A stretch of 64,000 bases of DNA from Alkalibacterium sp049389645. Lineage in GTDB: Bacteria; Bacillota; Bacilli; Lactobacillales; Carnobacteriaceae_A. Below the pieces are notes generated by a model. It was not told the origin of the DNA. It saw nothing but the letters and a program-made list of their open reading frames with translations, and searched no databases. The translations under genes were made by a program, and so were the position numbers. The DNA lies in the NCBI RefSeq assembly GCF_049389645.1, contig NZ_CP186540.1, positions 186,001 to 250,000 on the forward strand. Reading direction: 5' to 3'. Positions 16,629-25,788 of the stretch are shown piece by piece; position 1 is the stretch's first letter; every line of letters starts with the position of its first letter.

Positions 16629-17528
16629 TTAAGCTCTAGGATGGTAAGTAGAATAAACATCTTTGAGTCGATGTTTGGTAATATGCGTGTATATTTGTGT
16701 TGTTGAAACATTCGCATGACCCAAAAGCTCTTGTACAATTCTTAAATCTGCTCCATTTTCGAGTAAATGTGTAGCAAATGAGTGTCTCAGAGTATGGGGA
16801 GTTATCGATTTTTTCAGTCCCGCTTTTTGAGCATGTTGTTTTATTTTTTTCCATACGCCTTGTCTGCTCAACGGTCTTCCACGAGAATTCAAGAATATGA
16901 CAGAAGTCTCTTGTGAAGCTTTTTCTAACAGTTTTGGTCTCGTTGTCATCATATAATAATCTAACCACTTACAGCCCAAATCGCCTATTGGGATCAATCG
17001 CTCTTTGTTTCCTTTACCAACGATCTGTATGAGTTTCATCGATAAATGGACGTCATTCGTTGTCAGCTCAATTAATTCTGTAATTCTTAGTCCGGTTGCG
17101 TACATGACTTCTAAAATAGCACGATCTCTTATGCCTAAAGGCTTTGTCGTATCCGGTGTTTGCAGTAATTGATCTATTTGCTGCATGGATGCTATTTTGG
17201 GTAAAGAATCTGCTTTTTTTGGTGTTTTCACGTACAGCATAGGGTCTTCCTCTGCGTATCCTTCTTGTTTTAAGTACTGGTGAAATTTTCTTACACTTGA
17301 AAACATACGAATGATCGTATTATCTGCTTTCTTGAGTGCTTTCTGTTCACTAAAATAATCGAGAAGGAGATAGCGATCTATCTCCTTCCACGATTTTATT
17401 TTATGTTTATTGAGATAATCAATATATTGTCCAATGTCTCTTTGATAACTGCTAACTGTATTGTTTGCCAATCCTTTTTCGATTTTCAAAAAGACAATAT
17501 AGTCATCAAACGGTTCAAGATTTAACAT
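16629..17528 (-). CDS. xerD: Tyrosine recombinase XerD
   Basis: XerD acts with XerC (or alone in some streptococci as XerS) to resolve chromosome dimers at dif. The 299-residue protein has the SAM-like N-terminal core-binding domain and a C-terminal catalytic domain with Arg in ATGLRITEL, HTLRHSFATHLL (His-x-x-Arg) and the nucleophile Tyr in STTQIYTHI. The ATG at 17528 has GAGGAT seven bases upstream and gives the family length; upstream in-frame starts would run into fur. The fur-xerD-deoB-punA order matches B. subtilis fur-ripX-drm-pupG, supporting XerD rather than a phage integrase. Confidence 0.93.
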   Translation of the reverse strand: MLNLEPFDDYIVFLKIEKGLANNTVSSYQRDIGQYIDYLNKHKIKSWKEIDRYLLLDYFSEQKALKKADNTIIRMFSSVRKFHQYLKQEGYAEEDPMLYVKTPKKADSLPKIASMQQIDQLLQTPDTTKPLGIRDRAILEVMYATGLRITELIELTTNDVHLSMKLIQIVGKGNKERLIPIGDLGCKWLDYYMMTTRPKLLEKASQETSVIFLNSRGRPLSRQGVWKKIKQHAQKAGLKKSITPHTLRHSFATHLLENGADLRIVQELLGHANVSTTQIYTHITKHRLKDVYSTYHPRA

Positions 17529-17542
17529 ACAATCATCCTCAT

Positions 17543-18001
17543 TCAACCCAATTGATTCTTGGCACACTCGTTACATATGCCATGGAAAGTCAGTCTATGA
17601 TCTTTTACAATAAACTGATATTCTTTTTCTATTTCCATTTCAATTTCCAAAAGCATATCATTTTTCACTTCTTCAATTTTCCCACATTTTAAACACAGTA
17701 AATGATGATGCTGATGTTTATCCTCGTTCATATTCAAATCATAACGGGCGATACCGTCTTGAAAAGTTAGTTTGTTGATAATTTGCAGTTCCGTTAAAAT
17801 TTCAAGTGTTCGGTAGACAGTAGCTAACCCAATGCTTGCATTCTTAGATTTAACTAGAAGATACACTTCTTCGGCACTCAAATGATCTTTTTCTTTTTCA
17901 AGTAACACTTCGACAGTCAATTCTCTTTGAGGGGTCAATTTAAAACCTGCCTCATGTAACTTTTTCCTGATAACTTTAAATGAAGAGTCTAATTTTTTCA
18001 T
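17543..18001 (-). CDS. fur: Fur-family metal-responsive transcriptional regulator
   Basis: The 152-residue protein has the Fur winged helix (LTPQRELTVEVL, GLATVYRTLEIL) and a dimerisation domain with HQHHHLLCLKCGK and CNEC, the two Cys pairs that bind structural zinc. Synteny with B. subtilis fur-ripX favours Fur (iron) over PerR or Zur, though the sequence alone cannot settle the metal. GGGAG lies six bases before the ATG. The upstream region holds overlapping dyads around the -10, a possible site of autoregulation. Confidence 0.9.
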   Translation of the reverse strand: MKKLDSSFKVIRKKLHEAGFKLTPQRELTVEVLLEKEKDHLSAEEVYLLVKSKNASIGLATVYRTLEILTELQIINKLTFQDGIARYDLNMNEDKHQHHHLLCLKCGKIEEVKNDMLLEIEMEIEKEYQFIVKDHRLTFHGICNECAKNQLG

Positions 18002-18042
18002 GCTGAACTCCCTTAGATTGAATTGATTCTTATCTATAAATT

Positions 18043-18064
18043 GATTATACCTAATCCTTATTAG
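18043..18064 (-). promoter_or_regulatory. fur promoter -10 with two overlapping inverted repeats
   Basis: On the minus strand a TATAAT (plus positions 18044-18049) lies within the dyad GATTAGGTATAATC, which overlaps a second dyad CTAATAAGGATTAG. The -35 is poor. The arrangement could be an operator for Fur itself or another repressor, but it does not match the classical Fur box closely. Confidence 0.4.
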
Positions 18065-18105
18065 AATAAGTATAAAATAATATGATCAAAGTCTCAACCT
18101 AATTC

Positions 18106-18972
18106 TTAATCCTCTAAAGGAACCTCAATCAATTTAGTTCCAGTCTCGTCTTGCGTGACTAAACCTTGTTTCATTAAACGACCAACTGCCCGCTTGAATT
18201 GTCCCTTGCTGATGTTAAATTGTTTTTTTATTAGCTCAGGATCTGTTTTGTTGTGGAAAGGAATGCTATGATCTTCAGAACGTTTCAACATTTCCAGCAG
18301 CATCATCGCATCGTCATCAATAACCTCATGAGCTCTTGGTTGCATAGAAGTATAAAGTACCCCATCTTCTCTTAAACCAATGACTCGACCAGAAACTTCT
18401 TGACCTAATCTCGGCTCTTTATCCTGCTCACTCGGATGAACAAACAGAATATATTTATCTTCAGTAATTACGTAAGTGCCCGTTTTCTTCAAATGGAAAA
18501 CAATGCCCGTTACGTTTTCATTTTGCATTTGTTTCGTGCCTTCTACATAATCTTCAAAGAATTTTTCTTCATCAGCTAAATTACCCCAGATACGATCTTT
18601 GTTGTCTACTTTTATTGAAAGGTAAAGCTGGTCTCCTTCTTTTGGCCAAAGGCGTCCTTCAGCGGGTAAATCATCGATTGATACGACAACATCTTTATCT
18701 TGCCAATCAACGTCTACAAACACACCTAAAGTACGGTTTACTTTGACAACTGTTCCCCATCCAAATGTTTCTTTATTGATTTCGGGTATAACTGTAGAAA
18801 ACACAGCCTGATCCTGCTTATCGATATAAACAAACCCTTTTAAAGTATCGCCAATAGATACATCATCTTCTGAGAGTACTTTATAGGTTACACCATTTTT
18901 TTGAACAAATGCTTCTTCTTCATTTACATCTGTAACGATAGCTGTTATTTCTGTTGCTAAGTCTATATTCAT
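18106..18972 (-). CDS. cvfB: S1-domain RNA-binding protein CvfB (YitL family)
   Basis: CvfB proteins bind RNA and affect virulence and gene expression in staphylococci; the molecular role is poorly defined. The 288-residue sequence has three S1-like OB folds (about 1-60, 65-140 and 145-215; the second with NRTLGVFVDV) and a C-terminal winged helix (FNISKGQFKRAVGRLMKQGLV). Length and domain order fit the family. AGGAG precedes the ATG by six bases. It lies downstream of pyk, separated by a strong terminator, so it should have its own promoter, which I could not identify. Confidence 0.9.
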   Translation of the reverse strand: MNIDLATEITAIVTDVNEEEAFVQKNGVTYKVLSEDDVSIGDTLKGFVYIDKQDQAVFSTVIPEINKETFGWGTVVKVNRTLGVFVDVDWQDKDVVVSIDDLPAEGRLWPKEGDQLYLSIKVDNKDRIWGNLADEEKFFEDYVEGTKQMQNENVTGIVFHLKKTGTYVITEDKYILFVHPSEQDKEPRLGQEVSGRVIGLREDGVLYTSMQPRAHEVIDDDAMMLLEMLKRSEDHSIPFHNKTDPELIKKQFNISKGQFKRAVGRLMKQGLVTQDETGTKLIEVPLED

Positions 18973-19012
18973 GTTAATCTCCTTCTCATTACTAATAATT
19001 ATAAAACAAAAA

Positions 19013-19091
19013 AATGAGACAATGATTGAATGTCATTTCGAAGATGCTCAAGAACATCAATCCTACGAATTCTATCAATCATTGTCTCATT
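19013..19091 (-). terminator. Terminator of pyk
   Basis: AATGAGACAATGATTGA and TCAATCATTGTCTCATT are exact complements with a loop of about 45 bases, followed on the minus strand by a T-rich run (TTTTTTTGTTTTAT). The long loop is unusual, but stem and T run are strong. Confidence 0.8.
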
Positions 19092-19123
19092 CATAACTTA
19101 TTTAACTATATTTCATCATTTAA

Positions 19124-20881
19124 TTAAATTGCTGTTGTTGCGCCACGGTAGATAATACCACGTCGAGCATCTACAGTAATCAATTCATCTTGTTCGATCA
19201 ATGCTGTTGCATTTTCAGCAGAAACAATCACTGGGATTCCCATTGCAATTCCGATAACGGCTGCATGTGATGTTAATCCACCTTGTTCTACTACGATAGC
19301 TGCAGATTTTTCAATTGCTGGAAGATAATCTTTGTCTGTACTCTTAACAACTAAAATGCCGCCTTCAATAGCACGTTCGATTGCTTCCTCAGCAGTTTCA
19401 GCTACAACAGCTTTACCTATAACTGATTCAGAGCCAACACCTTGACCACTTGTTAATTTTGATCCAATTAATTGAATCTTCATAACGTTTGTTGTGCCAC
19501 GTTCTCCAACTGGTACACCAGCAGTAATGATAATCAAGTCGCCTTCTTTAGCAAATCCTTTTTCAACTGTTGTTTGAGTAGCTAGATTGAACATATCATC
19601 AGTTGAAGCTGGTTTTTCTGTAACGGTTGGTTGCACACCCCATTGCAGAGCCAAGCCTCTAGCAGTCTCATCACTAAATGTAACAGCCAGGATATCAGCT
19701 TTAGGTCTGAACTTAGAAATCATACGCGCTGTGTGTCCTGATTCAGTTGCTGCAACAATAGTATGAATATTTAAATTCTTGGCTGTGTGTCCGACAGCTT
19801 GTCCAATTGCTTCTGTCATGTCATTTCTGTCATAAGCTTTAAGTGCATAGGCATCCTGGTTGATTAAAGCTGCTTCAGTACGTACAGCGATGTTATACAT
19901 TGTTTGTACTGATTCTACCGGATAATCCCCAGCTGCTGTCTCACCAGAAAGCATGATAGCATCTGTTCCATCAAAGATAGCATTGGCAACGTCTGATGCT
20001 TCTGCTCGAGTTGGACGTGGGTTTGCTTGCATAGAGTCTAGCATTTGTGTTGCAGTAATAACTGGTTTGCCGGCATTGTTACACATTGCGATCATACGTT
20101 TTTGAACGATCGGCACATCTTCAGTTGGTATTTCCACACCTAAATCACCACGAGCGACCATTAAACCGTCAGCAATAGACAAAATTTCTTCCAGGTTATC
20201 GACACCCTCCTGGTTTTCGATTTTAGGAATGATCTGAACATGCATTTTACCTTGTTTTTCTAGGATCTCCTTAATGTCTAAAACGTCAGATGTACGTCTG
20301 ACAAAAGAGGCTGCAATAAAGTCAATATTGTTTTCTAGTCCAAAGTGGATGTCTGCACGATCTTTTTCAGTTAAGCCCGGTAAGTTAACAGATACGCCAG
20401 GTACGTTAACACCTTTTTTGTTTTTTAATACGCCTGTATTTTGTGCTGTCGTCACGATGATACCTTTGTCATGTTCGATATCAGTAACTAATAAATCAAT
20501 TAGTCCATCATCTAATAATATACTTGAACCAGGTGTGACATCATTGATCAAATCAGTATAAGTGACTGAGAATTTTTCTTTAGTTCCTTCAACCTCTGAC
20601 ATGGAAATTCGTACTGTTTCATCTTTAGTCAAAGTGATAGCGCCGTCTTTCATGTTATGGGTTCTTATTTCAGGACCTTTTGTATCCAACATGATGGCCA
20701 CCATTTTACCGGTTTTTTCAGAAGCGATGCGGATATTTTTGATGCGGTTTAAATGTTCTTCATGATCACCATGTGAAAAATTCAAACGGGCAACGTTCAT
20801 TCCTGCTTCAATTAATTTTTCTAATGTTTCTAACGATTCACTTGCAGGACCTATGGTACATACGATTTTAGTTTTTTTCAT
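19124..20881 (-). CDS. pyk: Pyruvate kinase with C-terminal PEP-utiliser domain
   Basis: Pyruvate kinase makes pyruvate and ATP from phosphoenolpyruvate and ADP, the last step of glycolysis. The 585-residue protein has the catalytic barrel (KIVCTIGPASES, NFSHGDHEEH, MVARGDLGVEIP, the ATQMLDSM signature), the allosteric C domain and an extra C-terminal domain of about 110 residues related to PEP-utilising swivel domains (GGLTSHAAVIG). That extension is typical of Bacillus-type enzymes. TAGGAGAG lies seven bases before the ATG. pfkA is directly upstream in the same orientation, a common Lactobacillales arrangement. Confidence 0.97.
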   Translation of the reverse strand: MKKTKIVCTIGPASESLETLEKLIEAGMNVARLNFSHGDHEEHLNRIKNIRIASEKTGKMVAIMLDTKGPEIRTHNMKDGAITLTKDETVRISMSEVEGTKEKFSVTYTDLINDVTPGSSILLDDGLIDLLVTDIEHDKGIIVTTAQNTGVLKNKKGVNVPGVSVNLPGLTEKDRADIHFGLENNIDFIAASFVRRTSDVLDIKEILEKQGKMHVQIIPKIENQEGVDNLEEILSIADGLMVARGDLGVEIPTEDVPIVQKRMIAMCNNAGKPVITATQMLDSMQANPRPTRAEASDVANAIFDGTDAIMLSGETAAGDYPVESVQTMYNIAVRTEAALINQDAYALKAYDRNDMTEAIGQAVGHTAKNLNIHTIVAATESGHTARMISKFRPKADILAVTFSDETARGLALQWGVQPTVTEKPASTDDMFNLATQTTVEKGFAKEGDLIIITAGVPVGERGTTNVMKIQLIGSKLTSGQGVGSESVIGKAVVAETAEEAIERAIEGGILVVKSTDKDYLPAIEKSAAIVVEQGGLTSHAAVIGIAMGIPVIVSAENATALIEQDELITVDARRGIIYRGATTAI

Positions 20882-20953
20882 ACTTTAACTCTCCTATTTA
20901 ATATTTTTTTTAATATAATGATGACTTAAAGTTAATGACCTATGTGAACTACA

Positions 20954-21179
20954 TCGGCACTGAAGTACCGAGCTTCTGGTAACGCCTAAAACTTGTCCGC
21001 GTGGTGTTTCATCTTGTAGACGGCAGTTTAGGCTGTTTGACCAAGGCTCGTTCCGAGCCAAAAGTTAGTTTTTCAGTAGAAACTGACTTCACTATCGCCA
21101 TTAGCTACTGGTTATATAATAACAAAATCAGGTATCTTAATCTAGATTCATCCCTCAGTTGAAACAGAGGGACGTTTTT
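20954..21179. other. Structured intergenic sequence between pfkA and pyk (candidate RNA or repeat)
   Basis: The 320-base gap between pfkA and pyk contains several stable potential hairpins in a row: 20954-20971 (seven pairs, one of them wobble), 20984-21033 (nine pairs closing a 50-base domain), 21045-21059 (GGCTCG-TTC-CGAGCC), 21062-21089 (ten pairs) and 21152-21171 followed on the plus strand by five T. It is less AT-rich than other gaps in the window. The first hairpin is better paired as minus-strand RNA (T-G wobble instead of C-A), the fourth better as plus-strand RNA, so the transcribed strand is unclear. It matches no riboswitch or small RNA family I recognise; it may be a leader of pyk, an independent small RNA or a dispersed repeat. 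Confidence 0.45.
21152..21171 (+). terminator. Possible plus-strand terminator hairpin
   Basis: CCCTC and GAGGG, extended by GTT/AAC across a mismatch, form a hairpin followed on the plus strand by ACG and five T. A third copy of CCCTC at 21184-21188 can pair with the same GAGGG, giving two mutually exclusive hairpins. Confidence 0.35.
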
Positions 21180-21201
21180 CTGACCCTCATTATAAAATCA
21201 A

Positions 21202-22164
21202 TTAGTTTGAAATCTCTTCATTAAGTTTATATAAATCTAAGTTAGGTGTGTGTTTCATATTGTCAAGCGTTTCAACAATATCTCGCACAATAAGTTCTTC
21301 TTTATATATAGCGACGCAAACTCCACCACGGCCTTCTTTTAATGCTTCAACAGCTTTAGCTCCAAGTTGAGAAGCAAGCACTCTATCTCTGGCTGTTGGT
21401 GATCCGCCTCTTTGGACGTGACCTAACACTGTTACTCGAACATGGAAATTATCGATAGCGTCTAGTTTATCAGCAAATTCTTTACCGTCCATTACTCCTT
21501 CAGCCAAGATTATGATGGAATGTTTTTTGCCTTTTTCTCGACCTTCACGAATGTTTTCTGCAACATCAGTGATATCAAATCCTTTTTCAGGAATGATGAT
21601 TTGCTCTGCTCCACTAGCGACACCCGACCATAAAGCGATATCTCCAGCATCTCTTCCCATTACTTCAATGACAAAAGTACGCACGTGAGAAGTTGCAGTG
21701 TCTCTGATTCTATCAAGTGCATCGAGTACGGTATTGATAGTTGTATCGAATCCAATAGTATAATCTGTTCCAGGTATATCATTGTCGATCGTTCCAGGTA
21801 CACCCACGCATGGGAAACCATGTTTAGAGAGAGCTTGAGCTCCTCTGTAAGAACCATCTCCACCTATAACTACTAACCCTTCGATACCGAAACGTTTGAG
21901 TTGTTCGATGCCTTTCAACTGACCTTCTTGTGTTGCGAATTGAGGATAACGTGCAGAATATAAGAAAGTTCCTCCGCGTTGAATCATATCTCCAACGTCT
22001 CTTTGTGTAAGCTTTCTGATATCTCCCACTACAAGTCCGGCAAAACCATAATTCACGCCGTAAACTTCCATTCCTTCGTAAAGTGCTTTTCGGACGACAG
22101 CCCGGATAGCTGCATTCATGCCCGGAGCATCTCCTCCACTTGTAAGTACTCCAATTCTTTTCAT
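21202..22164 (-). CDS. pfkA: ATP-dependent 6-phosphofructokinase
   Basis: PfkA phosphorylates fructose-6-phosphate to the 1,6-bisphosphate, the committed step of glycolysis. The sequence has the N-terminal GVLTSGGDAPGMNAAIR, GGDGSYRGA for ATP binding, the catalytic PGTIDNDIPGTD and GRDAGDIAL. From the ATG at 22164 it has 320 residues, the normal length; AAGGTGG lies seven bases upstream. The frame continues upstream without a stop, but that part has no family similarity. pyk follows, and dnaE precedes, as in many lactobacilli. Confidence 0.97.
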   Translation of the reverse strand: MKRIGVLTSGGDAPGMNAAIRAVVRKALYEGMEVYGVNYGFAGLVVGDIRKLTQRDVGDMIQRGGTFLYSARYPQFATQEGQLKGIEQLKRFGIEGLVVIGGDGSYRGAQALSKHGFPCVGVPGTIDNDIPGTDYTIGFDTTINTVLDALDRIRDTATSHVRTFVIEVMGRDAGDIALWSGVASGAEQIIIPEKGFDITDVAENIREGREKGKKHSIIILAEGVMDGKEFADKLDAIDNFHVRVTVLGHVQRGGSPTARDRVLASQLGAKAVEALKEGRGGVCVAIYKEELIVRDIVETLDNMKHTPNLDLYKLNEEISN

Positions 22165-22363
22165 GTTATATCCACCTTCAATGCAAATTTTATTTCCACA
22201 CTCACTAAATGATTTAGCAAAGATATGTAAAACACATTGAGTAAAGAATATGCTCATTACTCAACTAACCTTAAATCATCATTTGATTACATACATCTAT
22301 TATCTTATCACTTTTTCTCCTGATTGTCTTATAAAATAAGGACATAAGGCTAAATTTTTAAAA

Positions 22364-25300
22364 TTATTTTAAAATTACGTTGTTTTCACCTAAGATATCT
22401 TTAATTTTCTTAATGCTAGCTGTCTGCTTGTTTGAATTGTACTTAGGCTTCAATTTCTCTTTCCTATCTGTCGCCTGATCATACACTATCACTTCGACAG
22501 TACCGACTTCATCCTCTAATACTTTTAATATTTCAGTAAATTGATTCCCTTGCTGTTTCAGATTTTCAAATCTCAAATATAACTGATGCTCATTACCCAT
22601 TTTCATTAGTTCAGGACTATTCATGCTCGATACTAAAATATTCCATTTGTTTTTTTTGAATTCCGCTTTACCCCGAACAATAAAGATACTATTTTTGACT
22701 AATTCTTTTGAGTAATTCCGATAAACATCAGGAAATAAGACGCAAGTTGCTTCTTTTGAGGCATCAGTAACCTCTAAAAAGGCCATCGGTTCACCTCTTT
22801 TAGTTTGGATTTTTTTCACTTCTTGGACAGCGACGATGTACGTATGTGTCTTGTTATTTAATGAGTCAGCTATATAAATAGCTTGACTATTGTTTCTTGT
22901 GTCCATATATTTATCTGTCGGATGACCAGATAAATAAAAACCAGTTACTTCAAATTCCTGCTTCAAAAGTTCTTCTATACTGTACTCTTCTTTTTGGTGA
23001 ATTCTTGGTGCCAGGGATTCAAACAATTGAATGTTCCCATGACTCATATTTACACTGTTAAGTATTGACTCTAATGAATCAATTAGCGTGTGACGATTCT
23101 GTTCTAATTGATCAAAACATCCCGCATATATTAACGGTTGTATAGATTGTTCTTTTCTCCATCTTTCATCAATTCGATTGATGAATGAGAGTAAGTCTTG
23201 AAACTTCCCCTGCTTTTTTCTTTCATATAAAATATGTTCAATAAAATCTTTTCGAACACCTTTGATTGAGTTGAATCCAAAACATATGCGCTCATCAATT
23301 ACTTTAAAGTTCTCTTCGCTTTGGTTAATATCCGGATGAATAAGCTCGATGCGTCTTTGCTTGGCCTCCAATAAATATTTAGTCAATTTTTCTTTGTTGT
23401 TTGTTGAAGCTCGCATAAGTGAAACAAAAAAAGCGGCTGGATAATGTGCTTTAAAGTACGCAAGTTGAAAAGCTAATTTTGAATAAGACACGGCGTGAGA
23501 ACGATTAAAACCATAGTCAGCAAATCGTTCGATATGCGCGTATATGCGCATAGCCACTTCTTCACTATAGCCTCTATGCTTGGCACCTGCAATAAATTGC
23601 TTGCGTCCTGCATCTATTTCTTTTTTGATCTTTTTAGATATAGCTCGCCTCAATATGTCAGCTTCCGCTAAACTGTATCCTGCTATTTTCGAAGCTACCT
23701 TCATTACTTGTTCCTGATAGACCATTACTCCATTTGTTACTTCAAGAATACTTTTTAAATCATCATGGATATAATCGATTTTTTCAGACCCATGTTTTCT
23801 TTTAATAAATACATCGATTTGTTCCATTGGACCTGGTCGGTACAAAGCATTAACAGCTACAATGTCCTCAAAATCTGTTGGTTGTAATTTTCTTAATACA
23901 TTTCTGATGCCACTGGACTCAAATTGAAAGATACCGTTTGTGTCTCCGCTTTTAAAAAGCTCAAGTGTCTTTTTATCATTTAATGATATAGTTGCAAGTT
24001 TATCTCTAACCGAACCTTTTAGTTCTGTAACATTCTTTAAGCAATCAGCAAGAATAGTTAGATTCTTTAGACCCAGGAAATCCATTTTTAATAGTCCAAC
24101 TGTTTCAATATCCTTCATTGTATATTGAGTTAGCGGCATTGAACCATTGCCCTCTTGGAGAGGGGCAGTTTGGATTAATGGTTCTTTTGAAATGACTACC
24201 CCTGCTGCATGTGTGGAAACATGTCTTGGAAGTCCTTCTAAGTTTAACGCTATCTTAAATATTTTTTTATTTAAGTCACTTTGATTCACTATTTTTCTTA
24301 ATTCTTCTGATTCTTTATAAGCCTTATTTAAAGTTATCCCCAGTGATCCAGGTATTGTGTCTGACCATCGTTTGAGTTCGTTTGGTGATAAACCGAACAC
24401 TCTACCTGTATCCCGTATAGACATTTTTGCGGCAAAAGTTCCAAATGTCGCAATTTGAGCAACATGTTCTTTCCCGTATTTATTTAAAACATAACGAAGA
24501 ATACTCTCGCGTTTATTATCTGGAAAATCTAAATCGATATCGGGTAAAGTATATCTCTCCTCATTTAAAAATCTGTCAAACAGAAGTTCATACTTAACAG
24601 GATCGACGTCCGTGATATTTAAAAGATAAGAAACAAGTGAGCCGGCGGCTGATCCCCTACCAGCTCCCGTCACTATTCCATTCTGGTGAGCATACTTCAT
24701 TAAGTCCCAAACAATCAAAAAATAATCTGCAAATCCCATTTTGATTATGACTCCAAGCTCTTTCTTAATTCTTTCTTCATACTCATTTGAATGATCCGGT
24801 AATTTATTCTTTAACTGATCGTTAACAAGCTTAGTCAAGTATTCTGATGAATTCAGATTCTCTGGAGTGTTATATTTCGGTAAAACACTCTTCCAGCTCA
24901 AATTTAATTGTATTGATTCTGATATTTTCACAGTATTAGTCAATGCTTCAATCAAGTCATTCTCTGAATACCATTCAATTTGTTCAGCTTTTTCCTTTAA
25001 ATAATAAAAGGATGAATCACTTAATTGTATTTCAGAATCTATGGTTGTTTGATTCTTTATCGCTTCAAGCACCCTTAGTGATAATGAATCATTTTCCTGC
25101 AAAGAATGGATAGGTTCATTTATAACCAAAGGTACATTGAGATTTTTAGAGAGTTGCTTTATCTCATCTACCATATTTTGATTGCTGCCATTATAGTATA
25201 TTCCTAAGAATAAATTATTGAAATTCTGCTTAAGCTCTGTCACTATATTTTTTTTACTACTTTCTCTTTCCAGTAGTATGTTTTCAAGACTTTCATAATT

Positions 25301-25672
25301 TATAATACCAATTAATTGAGTAGAGTAGGCTTTCATCATATCCAGTGTAATTTTTTCTTGATTGTATTTAATTAAACTTGATATAGTTAATAAATTTTGA
25401 TATCCTTCGGCGTCCTTAGCCAGTAAAACAACGGACAATGCCGTATCCGATTCATCATTCTCATAAATATCCACTGTAATACCTAATATAGGTTTGATGC
25501 CTTGCTCTTTAGCCTTTAAATAGAACTCTACAGCTCCATGCATGACGTTTTTATCGGTAAGTGCAATACTACTATATCCAAGACTTTTAGCTTGAGTTAT
25601 TAATTTTGGGATAGTAATCGTACTTTCCAACAATGAATAAGAACTTACAACATTTAAAGGTATGTAATTCAT
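22364..25672 (-). CDS. dnaE: DNA polymerase III alpha subunit DnaE
   Basis: DnaE is the second replicative polymerase of Firmicutes, extending RNA primers before PolC takes over. The 1102-residue protein has an N-terminal PHP domain (1 to about 270), palm with catalytic aspartates in LPDIDLDFPDNKRESILRY, fingers with YGFNRSHAVSYS, tandem HhH and a C-terminal OB fold (about 960-1040). The PHP metal ligands are degenerate: the usual HxH start is replaced by LNVVSSYSLLE, so no proofreading by PHP is expected, as in other Lactobacillales. GGGGAG precedes the ATG by seven bases. Confidence 0.96.
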   Translation of the reverse strand: MNYIPLNVVSSYSLLESTITIPKLITQAKSLGYSSIALTDKNVMHGAVEFYLKAKEQGIKPILGITVDIYENDESDTALSVVLLAKDAEGYQNLLTISSLIKYNQEKITLDMMKAYSTQLIGIINYESLENILLERESSKKNIVTELKQNFNNLFLGIYYNGSNQNMVDEIKQLSKNLNVPLVINEPIHSLQENDSLSLRVLEAIKNQTTIDSEIQLSDSSFYYLKEKAEQIEWYSENDLIEALTNTVKISESIQLNLSWKSVLPKYNTPENLNSSEYLTKLVNDQLKNKLPDHSNEYEERIKKELGVIIKMGFADYFLIVWDLMKYAHQNGIVTGAGRGSAAGSLVSYLLNITDVDPVKYELLFDRFLNEERYTLPDIDLDFPDNKRESILRYVLNKYGKEHVAQIATFGTFAAKMSIRDTGRVFGLSPNELKRWSDTIPGSLGITLNKAYKESEELRKIVNQSDLNKKIFKIALNLEGLPRHVSTHAAGVVISKEPLIQTAPLQEGNGSMPLTQYTMKDIETVGLLKMDFLGLKNLTILADCLKNVTELKGSVRDKLATISLNDKKTLELFKSGDTNGIFQFESSGIRNVLRKLQPTDFEDIVAVNALYRPGPMEQIDVFIKRKHGSEKIDYIHDDLKSILEVTNGVMVYQEQVMKVASKIAGYSLAEADILRRAISKKIKKEIDAGRKQFIAGAKHRGYSEEVAMRIYAHIERFADYGFNRSHAVSYSKLAFQLAYFKAHYPAAFFVSLMRASTNNKEKLTKYLLEAKQRRIELIHPDINQSEENFKVIDERICFGFNSIKGVRKDFIEHILYERKKQGKFQDLLSFINRIDERWRKEQSIQPLIYAGCFDQLEQNRHTLIDSLESILNSVNMSHGNIQLFESLAPRIHQKEEYSIEELLKQEFEVTGFYLSGHPTDKYMDTRNNSQAIYIADSLNNKTHTYIVAVQEVKKIQTKRGEPMAFLEVTDASKEATCVLFPDVYRNYSKELVKNSIFIVRGKAEFKKNKWNILVSSMNSPELMKMGNEHQLYLRFENLKQQGNQFTEILKVLEDEVGTVEVIVYDQATDRKEKLKPKYNSNKQTASIKKIKDILGENNVILK

Positions 25673-25732
25673 TTATACTCTCCCCTCTTTTAATTTGCAG
25701 TTTAAATTTCATTTACTACTATAACTGTAAAA

Positions 25733-25785
25733 AACTCTCAATAAAGCATTAGGGATAAACTATTCCTAGTGCCTTATTGAGAGTT
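25733..25785 (-). terminator. Terminator of the DUF59 gene
   Basis: AACTCTCAATAA and TTATTGAGAGTT close a long hairpin with further inner pairing (AGCATTAGG / CCTAGTGCC region), followed on the minus strand by six T. It separates the DUF59 gene from dnaE. Confidence 0.85.
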
Positions 25786-25788
25786 GAT

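Noticed and set aside
16636..16968. Overlapping minus-strand frame inside xerD
   Set aside because: It is an out-of-frame reading of the xerD catalytic domain with no start signal.
16629..17528. Tyrosine recombinase as a sign of an integrated element
   Set aside because: The fur-xerD-deoB-punA synteny, normal length and lack of phage or attachment-site features identify it as housekeeping XerD.
20912..20940. A TATAAT on the plus strand as promoter for a small RNA in the pfkA-pyk gap
   Set aside because: There is no acceptable -35 or extended -10, and AT-rich leader sequence gives such matches by chance.
21012..21104. A 30-codon minus-strand reading frame (MAIVKSVSTEKL...) within the pfkA-pyk gap
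   Set aside because: It has no ribosome-binding site and coincides with strong RNA-like inverted repeats; I treat the region as structured non-coding sequence.
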